Source: Brachynemurus nebulosus (lineage: Eukaryota; Arthropoda; Insecta; Neuroptera; Myrmeleontidae). Taken from it: a DNA stretch of 64,000 bases. Positions 1 through 12,435 of the stretch are shown piece by piece; the stretch's first letter is position 1, and each line of letters starts with the position of its first letter. The position numbers and the translations under genes were made by a program. The stretch is from contig JAPWDM010000001.1 in the NCBI GenBank assembly GCA_035578155.1, positions 78,001,472 to 78,065,471 on the forward strand, read 5' to 3'. The notes beneath the pieces are model-generated. The model was not told where the DNA came from and did not search any database. It saw only the letters and a program-made list of their open reading frames with translations.

Positions 1-250
1 CAGTCAGTTCTAGAATCGTTTATAGTTGTTTGTAATAACTTTCATTTGTAGTTGAATAGTTTCAAAGTCACAACAATGAGTGTCTATTGCAACAATTAAA
101 TAACGTTTTTTTTCATCTATAAAGATATTTGAAATTCGCTTTTCCAGTCAGTTCCAGAATCGTTTGTAGTTGTTTGTAGTGACTTTCCTTTCGTTTGTAG
201 TTGAACAGTTATTTTTTGTATGTCAACAAACAGTCAGTCAGTCAGTCAGT
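1..250. repeat. Direct duplication plus (GTCA)n microsatellite
   Basis: A block of about 65 bp at 1-62 (starting CAGTCAGTTCTAGAATCG) recurs at 145-211 with a few substitutions. A pure CAGT/GTCA run follows at 231-250. The window starts inside the first block, so the array may extend to the left. No coding content is visible. Confidence 0.7.
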
Positions 251-1168
251 TATTTTTTGTATAATTTGTTTTTTTTTTCGTTTGTTGTTTGTGGACTTAT
301 TTCACTTAAAAAAAAAGATTTTTGCCTTAACATTTTATAACCAAAATTCTTTTGTTTATTTTATGAAAAAATTCTACTTCATTGAATGGATGATTATAAA
401 TATAGAAAGAAAGTTACTAAAATTACCGTTAATTCATTTTTTTTTTCTTAAAAAGTGGACTAAACCACTATAAATATTGCATAAAAATTAAAGGTAAGGT
501 AATAACTGCTTATTTACTATTAGAAAGATTACTGTATTTTACATAAAGGTATACAGGTAAAAAAATTAGAGGCATACAGGTTAAAAACAATTTTAGCTTC
601 TGTCCCTGTAGCATTAATTGATAAAATTAAAAACAATTTTAATAATTATCATCCTACTTTATAATTTATTATCGAAATTAAGGAAAACAATAAAATTAGC
701 CATTTTAGATTGTTTAGTTAAGAAAGATTAATGTTTTAAATACCATTTGATATAAAAAAAATAAATTACACAGACAGTATTAATTTTTATATTTTTATTC
801 AAATAAAAATGTCTGGGTAGAATTATTAAATATAATCTATACAGTACCATTCCTGAATTCTGATACAAACGGAAAAATATTATTTATTATTAATTTAATT
901 AATTATATTAAGATGTTTCTAATATTTCCATTAAATCATGTTAAGATGATAATTCATAATATGGCCTGCTTTTTCGAATTTTAATAGAATAATCACATGT
1001 TGATCAGGTTTTTTTAAGGTAGGAATAAATACTATACACACTATAAAATACATAGGTAGAAAAGAAAGATTAGGAACAAAAAACAAAAACGACTAAGTTT
1101 AAAAAATTTTAATATTGGAAAAACATGAGAAAAGGTATTACATATAGAAGTACTTATTTTTTTGTTCA
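251..1168. other. AT-rich stretch without recognisable feature
   Basis: Homopolymer-rich AT sequence. The 90-codon reading frame over 201-473 is low-complexity and begins in the microsatellite. I see no gene, inverted repeat or known element end. Confidence 0.5.
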
Positions 1169-1492
1169 GGGTAGTGATTCTTGAAAAGTGAATTAAAGTG
1201 AAGTGAAATGGAATGAAATAGCTGAGAACGGAACCAAAGAAAATATATTTTTATAAGTTGGTAGGCTATGTTGGTAGGTACACATTATTGTGATAATGGG
1301 TACTTATCGACGAAATTGATTACTAATAAGAGGAGATATTATTTATGGTACATAGTTTTCATTTTCGGTTACATATTATTGCAAAACGCGGTGTTTTGGG
1401 TCCTTATTAGGGTTTTATTGTAAATAATCTGCTATAAAACTCGTATTACATTTTCGCGCAATGTCGTTTTAAAGTTTCAACCGAAAAGAAAA

Positions 1493-3123
1493 TTAATTAT
1501 ATTTTATACGAAACGGACCCTCGTGAATTAAAAATATTTTCCTATTCACGCAATTTTCTACAAAATCCTTACAATAAGTAATAGACAATTCGATATGTTT
1601 ACTATAAAGTTCCTTAAATAGTTCAGTTCTCTGATTGAAAATTTCATAATAAATATTTTTAGAAATATTATCATTTGTAAAATCGTCTGATTTTTGTAAA
1701 ATATCCGAAACTTTATTCATAACATTTATACATTTATTTTTTCTAACAGAAGGTGATTTAGAAACTTTAACTTTTGAAATATTAACATCGTTTGGTGTAG
1801 ACAAAGGGTTAACAATATTCGAATTTGCTTTTGGATTAATATTTTCTGTTTCAGAAATTTTTTCAATCTTTTCAGAATTATTACTATTATTATTACTATA
1901 TTCTAAAGGATCACTACATAAAATTTGATGAAGGAAAGTGTTTTGCAATTCTATTTGCATATTCTTTTTAAATTTTCTTAGAATTTCATCAAGATTAATA
2001 GATAAAACAGACTGACGGATATCTGACAAAGAAGGTTTATTTGATGTAGATGGAAGTTTTTGTACAATATTTTTATCATTTTTACTGTTATTTTCATTAT
2101 TAGTTTTATTAATTTCATCAGATTTGTCATTTGTGGAAACAGAACTGGTTAAATTAACGGATTTCTTTTCTACATTTAACACAAGTTGAATATTTACATC
2201 TGTTTTAGGATTCGGTTGCGAAATGTTTGTATTACAATTTGAAGTATTATCGGAACTATTATTTTGTACGTAATTTGATTTTTTATCTGAATTTGAATTG
2301 TAATTCGTATTGCAATAATTGTTAAAATTTTGACTACACTGAATTTCATTGAAATTGCTATTATTTCTATTTAAATTTGCCCTACGCCAACAATTAGTTG
2401 AAGATTATTGGAACAATTCTTGAAATTTGGATTTGAATCAAAGTTATTATTGTTGAAATTTCTACTAAAACTGTTATTAAATGATTGTAGTGAATATGTA
2501 TTACTAGCAAAACTATTTCTGTTTGAATTATGAAAGTTGTTTCTTGTTTTGTTTGTATAATTTCTGTGAAAACCGTTAAAATCGTTTCTTTTTTGAGTGT
2601 ATTTTAATATCATCAAAACGTTTTATTGTTTGCCATGCTTCTATTAAATTTTTACAATTACATGCTAAAATATGTGGTCCATAATAACCTTGTAATCGAG
2701 CAAATATACATTGTATTAAAAATTTGTCAGATGGTGGATCTCTCAAATTACTAGCGGCTTCAAATGTTTTACAAAGATATTCTATAGGTGTTTCAGGACC
2801 TTGGTATCTACGATTGAAATCTAAAATTTCTGATCTAATTCTATGTTCAGCTCTTTCACTATAAAATGTACTGATTAAAAAATTTTCTAGTTCCTGAAAT
2901 GTACTGAAGTTTGGATTTAAACTTTCAAAAATAAGTCTAGCCGGTCCTACTAATCTATTTTTTACAATTTGTATTTTCCTGCAATCATCAGAAATATCTA
3001 AAGATGTGAAACCATTTCCTAATTTTCTTTAAAAATCCAAATATTGTTAATTGATCATTAATGAAATCAAATTTAACTGAATTTAAGAAATCCATATCTT
3101 CGTTTACAAAATTTAACATGGTT
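1493..3123 (-). pseudogene. Gag-like polyprotein of LTR element E (broken)
   Basis: Minus-strand reading starts at an ATG at 3123-3121. It passes through at least two frameshifts (near 3030 and near 2600-2370) and ends at 1493. The central part, about 3020-2600, shows a Retrotrans_gag-like segment with RLVGPARLIFESL, FQELENFLISTFY and a run of aromatic and acidic residues. After it comes an Asn-rich linker and a 229-codon C-terminal part rich in Ser/Asn/Lys (2182-1493). I could not see an intact CCHC knuckle. Retrotransposon Gag proteins form the particle that packages the element RNA. No pol follows: the gag stop is only 113 bp from the element border. The Gag assignment of the central segment is good; the C-terminal part is assigned by position only. 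Confidence 0.6.
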
Positions 3124-3629
3124 TGATTATAATTATTGAATTATTTTACCTATTTATTACATGATGCAAATTTCTGGTATCATTGTTGGGTTTGTTGTTC
3201 ATATTTCTGGATTTGGTACGGGCATTCCTTGATTGCTCCTACAACTGCGACTGCTCCTGATGTATCTGGAAGGTTTTTCTGGATACTGCTGCTCCACAAT
3301 GTACCAGGGTCTCCTTGTTCGAATGTTCCTCTTCTCCCATACATTTTTTGTAGATTTCTGATTATAATTATTAATTTTGGCAAAAAATTTCAGTTTAAAT
3401 TTTATTGATTTAATTGTATGTAATTGTCTTTGTTTAACTTTTTTAGTTTAAATTTTCTTTGTTTTATTTTATAATTTTGTTTGTTCACTTTAATTTTAAC
3501 TTTTTTATATCAGAAGATTTTCTCCAGTTTTCACGTTCAAAGTCTTTAATTTTTTATTTATTTTAGTTTAGTTTGTCGCTTTATGTTTAATAACGTGATT
3601 AATCTTCGAATTCTGGCAGTATCGACAAT

Positions 3630-4102
3630 TTATATTGCGAATCGCGGTGTTTGGTCTGTATTGCGCAACGGATATTTTGGTTGATTTCTTAAATTAATAA
3701 ATAAGAGTCAAATTGTTCTTGATTTCAATTAATTTTATTTAAATATTTTTTTAAAATTTACATATAATTGTTTATTAACCGCGAAACACAACACAAAAGT
3801 GAGAGACGCTTATTGGAATTACATTGTTTAAAAATATCAAATTAGTTCTTCAAAAATACGTCTGATCTCTTTAGTGGTCAAAACATCTCTCCCTCCTCGG
3901 TGCCGTGTGCTTCATAGCACCGGTACCTATCATCATAGCCATTAACATCGTTCGGGTATTCCCCGTATGCACATATACATTTTATTCAAAATCTATTATG
4001 TCGTCATCAAACTTAATACTTAATTGTTATAACATCTGAGTTATGTCGTCTGCATAATACTTTACAGAATGTCATGTTTGTTGAGATTCCATGACAATAC
4101 TG
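3630..4102 (-). repeat. Putative 5' LTR of element E
   Basis: About 470 bp between the insertion border and the gag leader, opening TGTCATGGAATC on the minus strand. Its downstream end resembles the sequence at the opposite border of the insertion over about 30-35 bp. The exact limits are uncertain because the partner LTR is mostly lost. Confidence 0.4.
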
Positions 4103-4601
4103 TGTGGAATTTAAAAAATAAAATTTATAAACATTTATCATTTTATTGCCATCTTTCGTCCATTCCGTTTGCGTTCGTTGTGGTTTTTGAGTAGCTAGCT
4201 GTGTTTTGTATTAACTGTTTTAATTTCTTACTTTTTTTTTTTTTGTATTTTAATTATTTTTTATCTTTTATTAATTTTTTTTATTTAAATTATATGTTTT
4301 CCTTTTTAATAGTAGTTAATAGTAGAAATAAAATTTCGACATAACCTTGTTTTGTAATAGTAGCGTTTGTTTTTGTTTATTAAGTAATTTTATTTAGTTT
4401 TTAATTAGTTACTTTTTTTGTAATTATTTTTTAATAATACCTGTATATTCAAAATCGGTTTTGTAATATATTCAAAGAATATGTGGATGTATTGAAAAAA
4501 GAAAAATAATAAAATGTAATTAAAAAAGAAAAGATTGAATTATTTATGTTAATCCTGAGTAAACATTTACATAGATCATTATATCATTTTTTTTTTATAT
4601 A

Positions 4602-4841
4602 ATGTAAAAGCCCCCATTGTGGAACGGTATCTAATACTGGAACAGTTTTGACATTTACATATTAACGAAGTTATTTCTAAAAGAAACATCTAATAACAAA
4701 AATCATTATTAATAGAATGCTTGTTTTTCAATTTAAATTCACCTCGCATTTAATGTTTCCTTACTTAATTAAAGAAATAAATATGTAAATGTCAAAACTG
4801 TTCCAGTATTAGATACCGCTCCATAATGGGGGCTTTTACGT
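4602..4841. mobile_element. 240-bp MITE, GTAAAAGCCCC family
   Basis: The ends are inverted repeats of about 50 bp: TGTAAAAGCCCCCATTGTGG at the left and its complement ending TTTTACG at the right, flanked by TA on both sides. The interior (about 4700-4790) matches 49320-49400 inside the 1.14-kb element at 49222-50363, which has the same ends. It is an internally deleted member of that family, sitting in the loop of the foldback element. Confidence 0.8.
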
Positions 4842-6006
4842 TAGATATAAAATGTAAAGAATAAAGAATATCGGTAAGATGGATTTATTAAGTGAATAAA
4901 TGAAAAACAACTTCGTTATTTTTATAAAAAAAGGTTACTAAAAACTTTAAAAAATGTGAAATAAATCAATTGTAAATATTATTTTAAAATAAAAATTCTA
5001 TTATTAAGTTGTATTAGTACATATATTATTTTGGTAATTTCTTTTTGTTTCGTTTTTATGCAAAGTAAAATAAAAGCAAAAATATTTTTTCTTAAATTTT
5101 CTAATTTATAAAAAAAAAAAATTTCTCGTTGTCTACTAAGTACTAAGACAAAGAAGGAATTATGTCATAAATATTATAAAAATCTGCATTGTAGCCAAAA
5201 ATATTTCAATACTTCTTGAGCGTGCTATAATAATATATAATAATATTTTTTAATTTTATTGCTTAAACATCGACCTTACATCGATAAAGAAACAGTTCAA
5301 TTCATAACGTCAGCAAAGACAAGAACCATATAATGTTTGAAAGAATTGTGAAAACACATAACGTCAGTAAAGACAGCAACCAATGCTACATTCATCGTAA
5401 TGAAAGAAGCTAGACGACGTTGGCGCCGCGACAGTTTTTTTTTCTTTTTTTTTTAAATCAACTTCTAAATTAACATGTGATAGCTTAAAAAAATAATTAA
5501 AAACTAAGTAAAATTACTTAATAAACAAAAGCAAACCCTACTACTACAAAACAAGGTTACGTCGAAATTTTATTTCTACTATTAAATACTATTAAAAAGG
5601 AAAATATATAATTTAAATAAAAAAATTAATAAAAGATAAAAAATAATTAAAATACAAGAAAAAAAAGTAAAAAATTAAAACAGTTAATACAAAACACAGC
5701 TAGCTACTCAAAAATCACAACGAACGCAAACGGAATGGGCGAAAGATGGCAATAAAATGATAAATGTTTATAAATTTTATTTTTTAAATTCCACGTAATA
5801 TGTAACCGGAAATGAAAACTGTGTACCACAAATAATACCTCCTCTTATTAGTAATCAATTTCGTCGATAGAGTACCCATTATCATAATAATGTATACCTA
5901 CCAACATAGCCTACCAACTTATAAAAATATATTTCCTTTGGTTCCGTTCTCAGCTATTTCATTCCATTCCACTTCACTTTAATTCACTTTTAAAGAATCC
6001 CTACCC

Positions 6007-6511
6007 AGGAGTTTTTATGGCTTATTTGCAATCCGACCGTATTTCTGACCGTCACATACAAAATTTGATCGTACGAACAAGACCACATTTAAATGAATGT
6101 GCTGAAATAATCGGACGGTCGTACGTGCAGTGACACGATCGACGTACCGGTTTGTCCATACACTTACATGGGAGCTTGCTGTGTATATATAGACTGTATC
6201 TGTAAAGTAATTAAGTTTTATTAAAATTGAGGGTTGCGTCATTAACAAGCTTGACACATATCATTGAAAAGTTTTACTGTACGAAGAGATTTATTAAAAT
6301 AACATTTAATATAAATTATATAAAAATAACAAGTTGTTTTTCCGTACGTGGCACTTGGTGCTCTAAAGTAGGACTCTTATATTTATTAGTCGAATTTTTC
6401 AACTGAAAAAATTAGACTTATACAGCCTATACGATAAGAACGGGAAGAGGCGGGAGTAGGGGCGCTATCCGTTTTCGGACCCGTAGAACACGATTCTGAA
6501 GGAAAGAAATG

Positions 6512-6515
<4 letters not shown>
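6007..6515. other. Unassigned sequence
   Basis: Mixed-composition DNA between the foldback element and the TA microsatellite. The 80-codon minus frame at 6015-6257 shows no family resemblance that I recognise. No repeat ends seen. Confidence 0.4.

Positions 6516-6588
<73 letters not shown>
6516..6588. repeat. (TA)n microsatellite
   Basis: An uninterrupted AT dinucleotide run of about 73 bp. It lies left of an inverted pair of transposase fragments; a second TA run lies to their right at 7138-7177. Confidence 0.95.
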
Positions 6589-6591
<3 letters not shown>

Positions 6592-6780
6592 AGTAGGTTC
6601 ATAAATACTGTTGTCTAGGAAACAGGTAAACATTCCTAGGTAACAGGAATTTGAAAAGAAATATATTTTTTATTAGTACTATATTCAGGTATTACAAGGA
6701 AAACATATTATTCAAAATGGCCACCTTTATTCTTAACGCAGGACTTCAAACGTCGTGACCAATCGTCGAGTGAATCACAC

Positions 6781-6928
6781 ACTACTTGTAGATAAAAATC
6801 TACCACTGCTTTCACCAACGCCCGTTTCAAGCTCTCTATGTTGTTGTGTCGAAAAGAACACACCTTGACCTCCAAAACGTCCCACAATCCAAAGGATTCA
6901 AATCGGGACTAGCTGAGGGCCAATCTTC
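6781..6928 (-). pseudogene. Mariner-like transposase C-terminal fragment, minus copy
   Basis: Read on the minus strand this encodes the C-terminal DDE-domain signature DWPSASPDLNPLD, typical of Tc1/mariner transposases, followed by a decayed tail. It is the inverted partner of 6949-7137, with arms matching over about 150 bp around a centre near 6940. Only the last quarter of a transposase is present, and no upstream DNA-binding or first-Asp region exists nearby. Confidence 0.7.
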
Positions 6929-6948
6929 TTGCTTAATGAACAGCTTTT

Positions 6949-7135
6949 ATGGATGCTGGTGTCCCGATTCCAGATTGGCCCTCAGCTAGTCCCAATTTGA
7001 ATCCTCTGGATTATAAATTGTGGGACGTTTTGGAGGCCAAGGTGTGTTCTTCTCGACACAAAAATATAGAGAGCCTGAAACGAGCATTGGTGAAATCAGT
7101 GGTAGATTTTGATCTACAGGTAGTGGAGTCTACGG

Positions 7136-7137
<2 letters not shown>
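6949..7137 (+). pseudogene. Mariner-like transposase C-terminal fragment, plus copy
   Basis: The frame from 6949 reads DWPSASPNLNPLDYKLWDVL and then a helix resembling SLKRALVKSV, the usual end of an insect mariner-type transposase. Transposases of this superfamily cut and rejoin at TA dinucleotides; the last catalytic acidic residue lies in the NPLD motif. The frame runs into a TA microsatellite at 7138, so the apparent 158-codon reading frame is not a real protein. Together with 6781-6928 it forms a head-to-head inverted duplication. Confidence 0.75.

Positions 7138-7177
<40 letters not shown>
7138..7177. repeat. (TA)n microsatellite
   Basis: A run of alternating TA directly after the plus-strand transposase fragment. 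Tc1/mariner elements insert at TA, so a TA run at each outer edge of the inverted pair is compatible with target choice. Confidence 0.9.
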
Positions 7178-7181
<4 letters not shown>

Positions 7182-7489
7182 CCGTTACCTTTTGACATGT
7201 GTAGGGCTCCCCTATGGAAGGCAGGAGCTGAAGTTTGGTAAGTGGGGCTTATTTCCAAGGCACATCAATCCTATCAAGATGGGATCAAATTTTTGGCAAA
7301 TTTTGGATCCGACCCAACCTTTAAGGAGGTGGTGGGGGGCAACAAAACAATATAACTTTTCGAAACCGGTTGGAAATAATTTTTCGGTCAGTTATGTACA
7401 ACATATCCAAACTTCAGCTTCCTAGGATGATTTGGAGGGAGTAGAGGGGGAAAAATTATTTTGGCTGGATCTGACACGCACACAGCCCC

Positions 7490-8005
7490 TAAGAATTAAC
7501 GTAGACGGTTGAAATTTGGTATGTTGATGGAGTTCGTACCTAAGGTCTACTTTTTGGAGGTTTTCGAAGTTTGTACCACTCGCGCAGGTCACCCAAATAA
7601 ACCTATAGGGCTGAAATTTTGTATCCGGATTGAGTTGGTATCAAGGGAGTGCCTTTTGGGGGTCTCAACTCTTAACCCTTACCCCCACCATTTTTGTACC
7701 AAAAAGAACATGATTTTGCTTGTTTTTTAACAGTTTCGTTCAGGTCAAAATATCCCCAAATAAACCCAGAGGGCTGAAATTTTGTGTACAGGTTAAGTTA
7801 ATAGCCAGCCACTGCTTTTTGGAGGTTTCAACTTTTAACCCTTACCCCCGCGATTTTTACGCCAATACTTCCTTGATTTTTGTGCTTTTTTTCTAACAAG
7901 TCTAGAGACTCTCTAAGGAAACCTAGAGGGCTGAAATTTTGTACGTGCATTGAGTTAATATCCAACTAGTGCCTTTTAGGGATTTCATATTACTCTTCCC
8001 ACCAC
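7490..8005 (+). repeat. Degenerate tandem repeat, four units
   Basis: Four diverged units begin near 7500, 7590, 7755 and 7915. Each contains GGCTGAAATTTTGT (or a close variant), a purine/pyrimidine stretch, then TTTTGGAGGTTTC-like and AACCCTTACCCCC-like blocks. The period is about 110-160 bp. Short reading frames across it are by-products. The segment 7180-7490 before it is unique-looking and GC-richer than its surroundings. Confidence 0.65.
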
Positions 8006-8282
8006 TTCTTCCAATTGGACATCGGAATTCAATGGTATTGTTAAATGCTTTTAAATTGCTTTATTTATATAAAAATACAAGTAGGCGTATAGTAAATTTA
8101 AAAATTTAAAAAAGAAATGAACTTACTTTTATAACAAATGTAATATATAAATATTAAGTAATTTAAAAATGTTATTAAAGTCACTGTTTATTTATGAAAT
8201 AGGAATTTTGGATTTCTTTGGAAAGAAAAAATATCTTCATAAAGGCCTTCCAGTTTACTATTTAAGCTCCTTTTTTAATATG

Positions 8283-8570
8283 TAATTAAAAATAAAACAC
8301 AAAGGCAATTGGCGGAAGGTAGGAATGTCCTCGTACGAATTGTGTTGGCTTTTTTCCTGCCAACTGCTATCGACACAAAATTAAAATTTACTGAGATTCA
8401 GCCCTTAAAAACTTAAAACCTTTTTTTATAGCCCCGATCAGTCGGACACTCATCATCAGTTTTGAAACCACCAAAATGACAAATCGCTTGTAGATTTTCA
8501 ATCACATTTCCCTTGTAGACATTCAATACTGAAGATGAAAGGAAAAATTCGACTTCCATGATGGCGCCCC
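8283..8570 (+). repeat. Partial copy of repeat family G
   Basis: 8290-8420 matches 62467-62600 (shared landmarks ATTGGCGGA, CGTACGAATT/CGCACGAATT, TTAAAATTTA). 8440-8480 matches 63205-63265 (CACTCATCATCAGTTTTGAAA against CACTTATCATGAGTTTTTGAAA). Relative to the larger copy near the window end, about 600 bp between these blocks are missing. Confidence 0.6.
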
Positions 8571-11500
8571 ACTGCTCACGACGTTTTTTTTTTTTTTTTT
8601 ATTGCAAGGTAGAATTAGTTACGATTATATATGTTATATGTAATTTTAATACTGTATATACTTCATTCTAGGTCAGTTCACACTTAAGTTTATTTTTAAT
8701 AAGTTACTAGTAATAATTTTTAGTACTTTAACATTCACTGCTATTGAATGAAAAAAGAATAAATAAGTAAAGCTCTCTACCCATTTTACAGTACCCACTA
8801 GAAATTAATAACATAGTTTGGAGAAATTTTTGAGAAAAATGTTATTCTTGAAATACACCTTGTGATATAATTATGAGTGGACTCAAAAGTATAAGTGGCT
8901 TAAGGTAGTTGGTAGATAAAACGATTTTTTCAAATGATTTTAGCGAAACTTTTCTAGATTTTACCGAAAAAAAAATTGACTACTCCAATTTTGAGAAAAA
9001 TGATTTCAAAGTTTTGTAATTTTAACACGGGCTCTTATGGGAAAACTATTTTTTTTTTTTTTTTTAATAAAATGAAAACCTGCCAAAGGAATTTGAGACT
9101 TAAAATTTAATATGTTATAAAATACAAAGTTACAAACTATATTAAATAAGAAATTAAAATTATTCACTACGCCGTTTTTGAAATATAATTTATAAACATC
9201 ATTTTACAACGTTTTTACAACGCTTTTTCAAAAATGCTTTTATATTGCTACAATATAAGCGCGTGGAAATTAAAAAAAAACAAGTAGTATACAAATATAA
9301 TAACTGAAGAATATTAATACATTATTTAATTTTTGATAAATTTTTTCGGTGAGATATACTTTTGTACCTGACTATTTCGGAGCAACTACGTCAAGAATAG
9401 AAAACCCTAATTAATAAAACAAAATTTTTTTGATGTCCTGTGTGACGGCTTGAACATCGGTTGATCTTACTTTTAAATTGTGCGCGAAAGTCGTGTAGAC
9501 ACACTAATCCTAATGCTATCTAGCGACTGATTAGTTAAGCATCACTATTTGGTTTTGATTTGTTGATCTATCTTGGCCGACTTCGAAAAAATTTTAGTTT
9601 CAATTTTTCTTTCGAAGTCCGCCATTTTGTTATTTTTTGATAAAATTTCATAATTCTAGTTCCGACCAGAATATCATATCTATAGATTTGTCATTACCTT
9701 TTATTTTTGAGGTTATTTTGTAAAACACTTGGACAAGTTCTACATTACTCTGTGTGTCCTACAATGCGTACCATGCATAATATGAATTGTCTAGTACTCA
9801 AACTCGGACAACTAATGCCACCTAGTCCCGCCACTGCATACCAATATTTAAAATGGCTTCTTAACTTGGACACGCGATATTTATATAAATATTTATGGTT
9901 AAATATCAGATTTTCACCTTATTTTATTCCAAAATGTACGTATTTATCAAAATAATTGCTAATTATCTTTTTTAAAAGTAAATAAAAATTATTTTCCCAT
10001 CAAAAGTAGAATATAAAAACTGCAAGCGAGCGCCATTTAAAAATGTTGTTCTCTTTACTTTTTTGAAGTGAATTTCAAAATAATTTTTTTCGTTTATAAC
10101 TAATTTTTTTACTATAGAATCTTGAATTCCACTTTTTAGCTGAGATCTCGAACTACATAAATATATTTTTTTCCTTGCATTTTTAATTCATTAAAGGGCT
10201 AAACAAGTATATTTTTTGGGAATGTCCGACTTTAGGTATGGACTTGGTTTTTGTCCGAGAATATAGTACTTTACCTTATATATAAAAAAAAAAATGGCAG
10301 TAAATAGGCAAAAGGTATATAATTCACAATAAAAATAAATTTAATTAAATTAAAACAATTAAAATTTATAATTAACTTAAAATAGACTCACGAAAATGAA
10401 ATTAATAAATTATCTAACTTTGTGTGTTTCGATATGGAAACCATTTTGGAAATAAAACTATTTACAAGATACACCATTAGTATTATTGAAAATTAGGTAG
10501 TCATTTTATGAAATTTTAATAATAAAACGAATCGGGCAATAAATTTTTATAATAAATGCACACACTTCGCCTTTGGAAATATAACAATCAACCACGTGGA
10601 GAATGGAAAATGGTTCGAGTTTAGAAGCGCCGCTGCTCCGATCGTTTAACCTGTTTAAGAAAGTTTTTTTGACTTGGTTTATTAATTTCTTGTTAATGCT
10701 ATTTATTTTTTGCCGTTAAAGTATATAGTAATAAAATTAAATAGCGTACTTTCTGGAGTGGCATAGCAACACATACAAAGATATGTAGAACGTAAGTAGC
10801 AAGTGAACATCCCTTTCTGATTACTCTTTTTTCAATACAATACATAGATATTTTTTCAATATCTAAAATCTTAACAATTCGTAATTTTTTTTATTTAAAA
10901 GACTGTACGAGCATATTTGTTTAGTGGCAACCACAGAATAGAGAAACGAACTTACTATAGTGAAAACAACGACAACTGAAAATGACTCATTCATATAAAT
11001 TTATGTATCAGACAAGCTCGTAATATAGTTATCTCTTACAAGATCTACTATCTGATATATTGAAAAAGGATAGTAGAAATTATAATAACTTTTAAATATG
11101 TGACACAATTTTATTTTTGAAATGAGCCATTTTCAGTTCTTATAAATAAGATTATATCTCTGTACTAGCGATACCAGCGGGGACAACAAATACCTACTAC
11201 TTCCCTCCACTATGTTATGTAGGTACATACTGTTTGTAGTTGTATGTGTTTGATGTTTGCATCTGTGTGAGTGGACACACACACAGCTACATATACACGT
11301 AAGTATTGCGAACAGAGCAACATGCAGCGTAACTAACAATGATCCTAACAATCAATAACAATTGACGTGCATCCGGTCACCGTTACCGAACGAGTGATCA
11401 GCTAAGAGCTAGTAATACGTTAGTCCTTTCTTATTAAATTTTTAATAGACAAACATTATACAGCTTTTATTTTTCTTGCGGCAGGATTATCAAAATTCAT

Positions 11501-11724
11501 TATTCATAATAGTTTTTATTACAGTAGATTCTTGATTATTGCAACAACAAACATGAAAATTTTTTGAAAGTTTAGCTGTGACTGGTCAAGTTAATGGCGG
11601 TTCCATTTTAAATCATTATGTAAATATTGTCTATTTATAACAGAGATTGTCGAAAACTCATTTCCAGAACGTTCTGTTCAAAAAACAGTAAAGATGTTGA
11701 AAAACTAACTTCACCATTTGCTTC
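8571..11724. other. 3.1 kb without recognisable gene or element
   Basis: AT-rich DNA with several poly-T and poly-A runs (for example 8586-8601 and 9048-9064). Reading frames of 60-82 codons at 9707-9955 and 11133-11351 have no motif I recognise and look random. No long inverted repeat was found by eye. Confidence 0.45.
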
Positions 11725-11800
11725 ATTATTAAATACCCCTGTCGCAGCATTCTGCATAACATAGCGAATTTCCGATCACAAAAGTTACCTTTTCCCGAAA
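11725..11800 (+). repeat. Repeat family F, short copy
   Basis: AAATACCCCTGTCGCAGCAT followed by CTGCATAACATAGCGAATTT matches 47010-47050 almost exactly. The second half also matches 17100-17135 inverted. It is one end of a dispersed repeat of unknown type. Confidence 0.7.
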
Positions 11801-12435
11801 ATCCGCTTACCTAGAATATTGGTTCAAAATGTATTTTATGTGATTTTTTTCGCTCTTTACCATAGTATAAAAAAAATTAAAAAAACTTTTAAATTCTGGA
11901 AAATTTTTGCAAAAAACATTTTTTTGAGGTTTTTTGAGGTTTCTGGTATCACACGTGTGTGGCTGGAGAACTCATTCAAGATTTTTGAACTTCCAACGTT
12001 CTACTGTTTTACTATATTCACATCCTAAAGGTATCCTATTAATATAACAAGCTTCACCCTAAAGTGAATTTCTCGGAAATATAGGCAACCAAATTTTCGA
12101 AAATTTGAAAGTAATTTAAAATAAAAGTAGTCTCTACTAAATGAAATTTTGTATTGTGGTATATTTCGATGTTAAAAAACGTCTTTCAAAAATACTGATT
12201 CAAATTATTAGTAAAAATGCTATAAAATTGATAAAATTTGTATTTTTTGAGACGAAATTTGTTGTAAAGTTATTTTTATCTAATTTTTAGGGAATAAAAA
12301 TATCGATTAAGTCTGAAGAATTCTGATATTACGTGAAAAATATGTTTCACTCACAGACCAAAGAACATATTATATATTATACTATATACAGTTCCGGTCA
12401 ACCAGTTCAAAAATAATATGAGTCATTCTATTTTG
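11801..12435. other. Unassigned AT-rich sequence
   Basis: Homopolymer-rich sequence. The 69-codon frame at 11819-12028 is dominated by F, K and I and has no motif. It lies immediately outside the TIR element that starts near 12436. Confidence 0.4.

Larger units (their letters stand above)
1380..4106 (-). mobile_element. LTR retrotransposon remnant E, gag only
   Basis: This segment is absent from the uninterrupted right arm of the surrounding foldback element, so its borders are defined by comparison with that arm. On the minus strand it reads: putative 5' LTR (about 4102 to 3630, starting TGTCATGG), a leader, a broken gag, then the far border 113 bp after the gag stop. Both ends carry a similar short block (CACCGCGATTCGCAATA near 3640, CACCGCGTTTTGCAATA near 1395), as LTR 3' ends would, but most of the 3' LTR is missing. 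No protease, reverse transcriptase or integrase lies between. Confidence 0.6.
1169..6006. mobile_element. Long-TIR foldback element, interrupted
   Basis: The left end GGGTAGTGATTCTTG (1169) matches the right end inverted (CAAGAATCC-like, ending CTACCC at 6006). The inverted arms are in two parts. Part A is 1169-1379 against 5793-6006. Part B is 4107-4420 against 5480-5793. A and B are continuous on the right side but separated on the left by 2.7 kb of inserted LTR-element sequence (1380-4106). Rejoined, each arm is about 530 bp, with a spacer of about 1 kb that itself contains a MITE. No transposase is visible, so this is a non-autonomous foldback-type element of unknown superfamily. No convincing target duplication was found. 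Confidence 0.75.

Noticed and set aside
6427..6633. Minus frame with an Ile-Tyr repeat
   Set aside because: Produced by the (TA)n run.
9707..9955. 82-codon frame as a host gene
   Set aside because: No recognisable motif, no splice context, length expected by chance.
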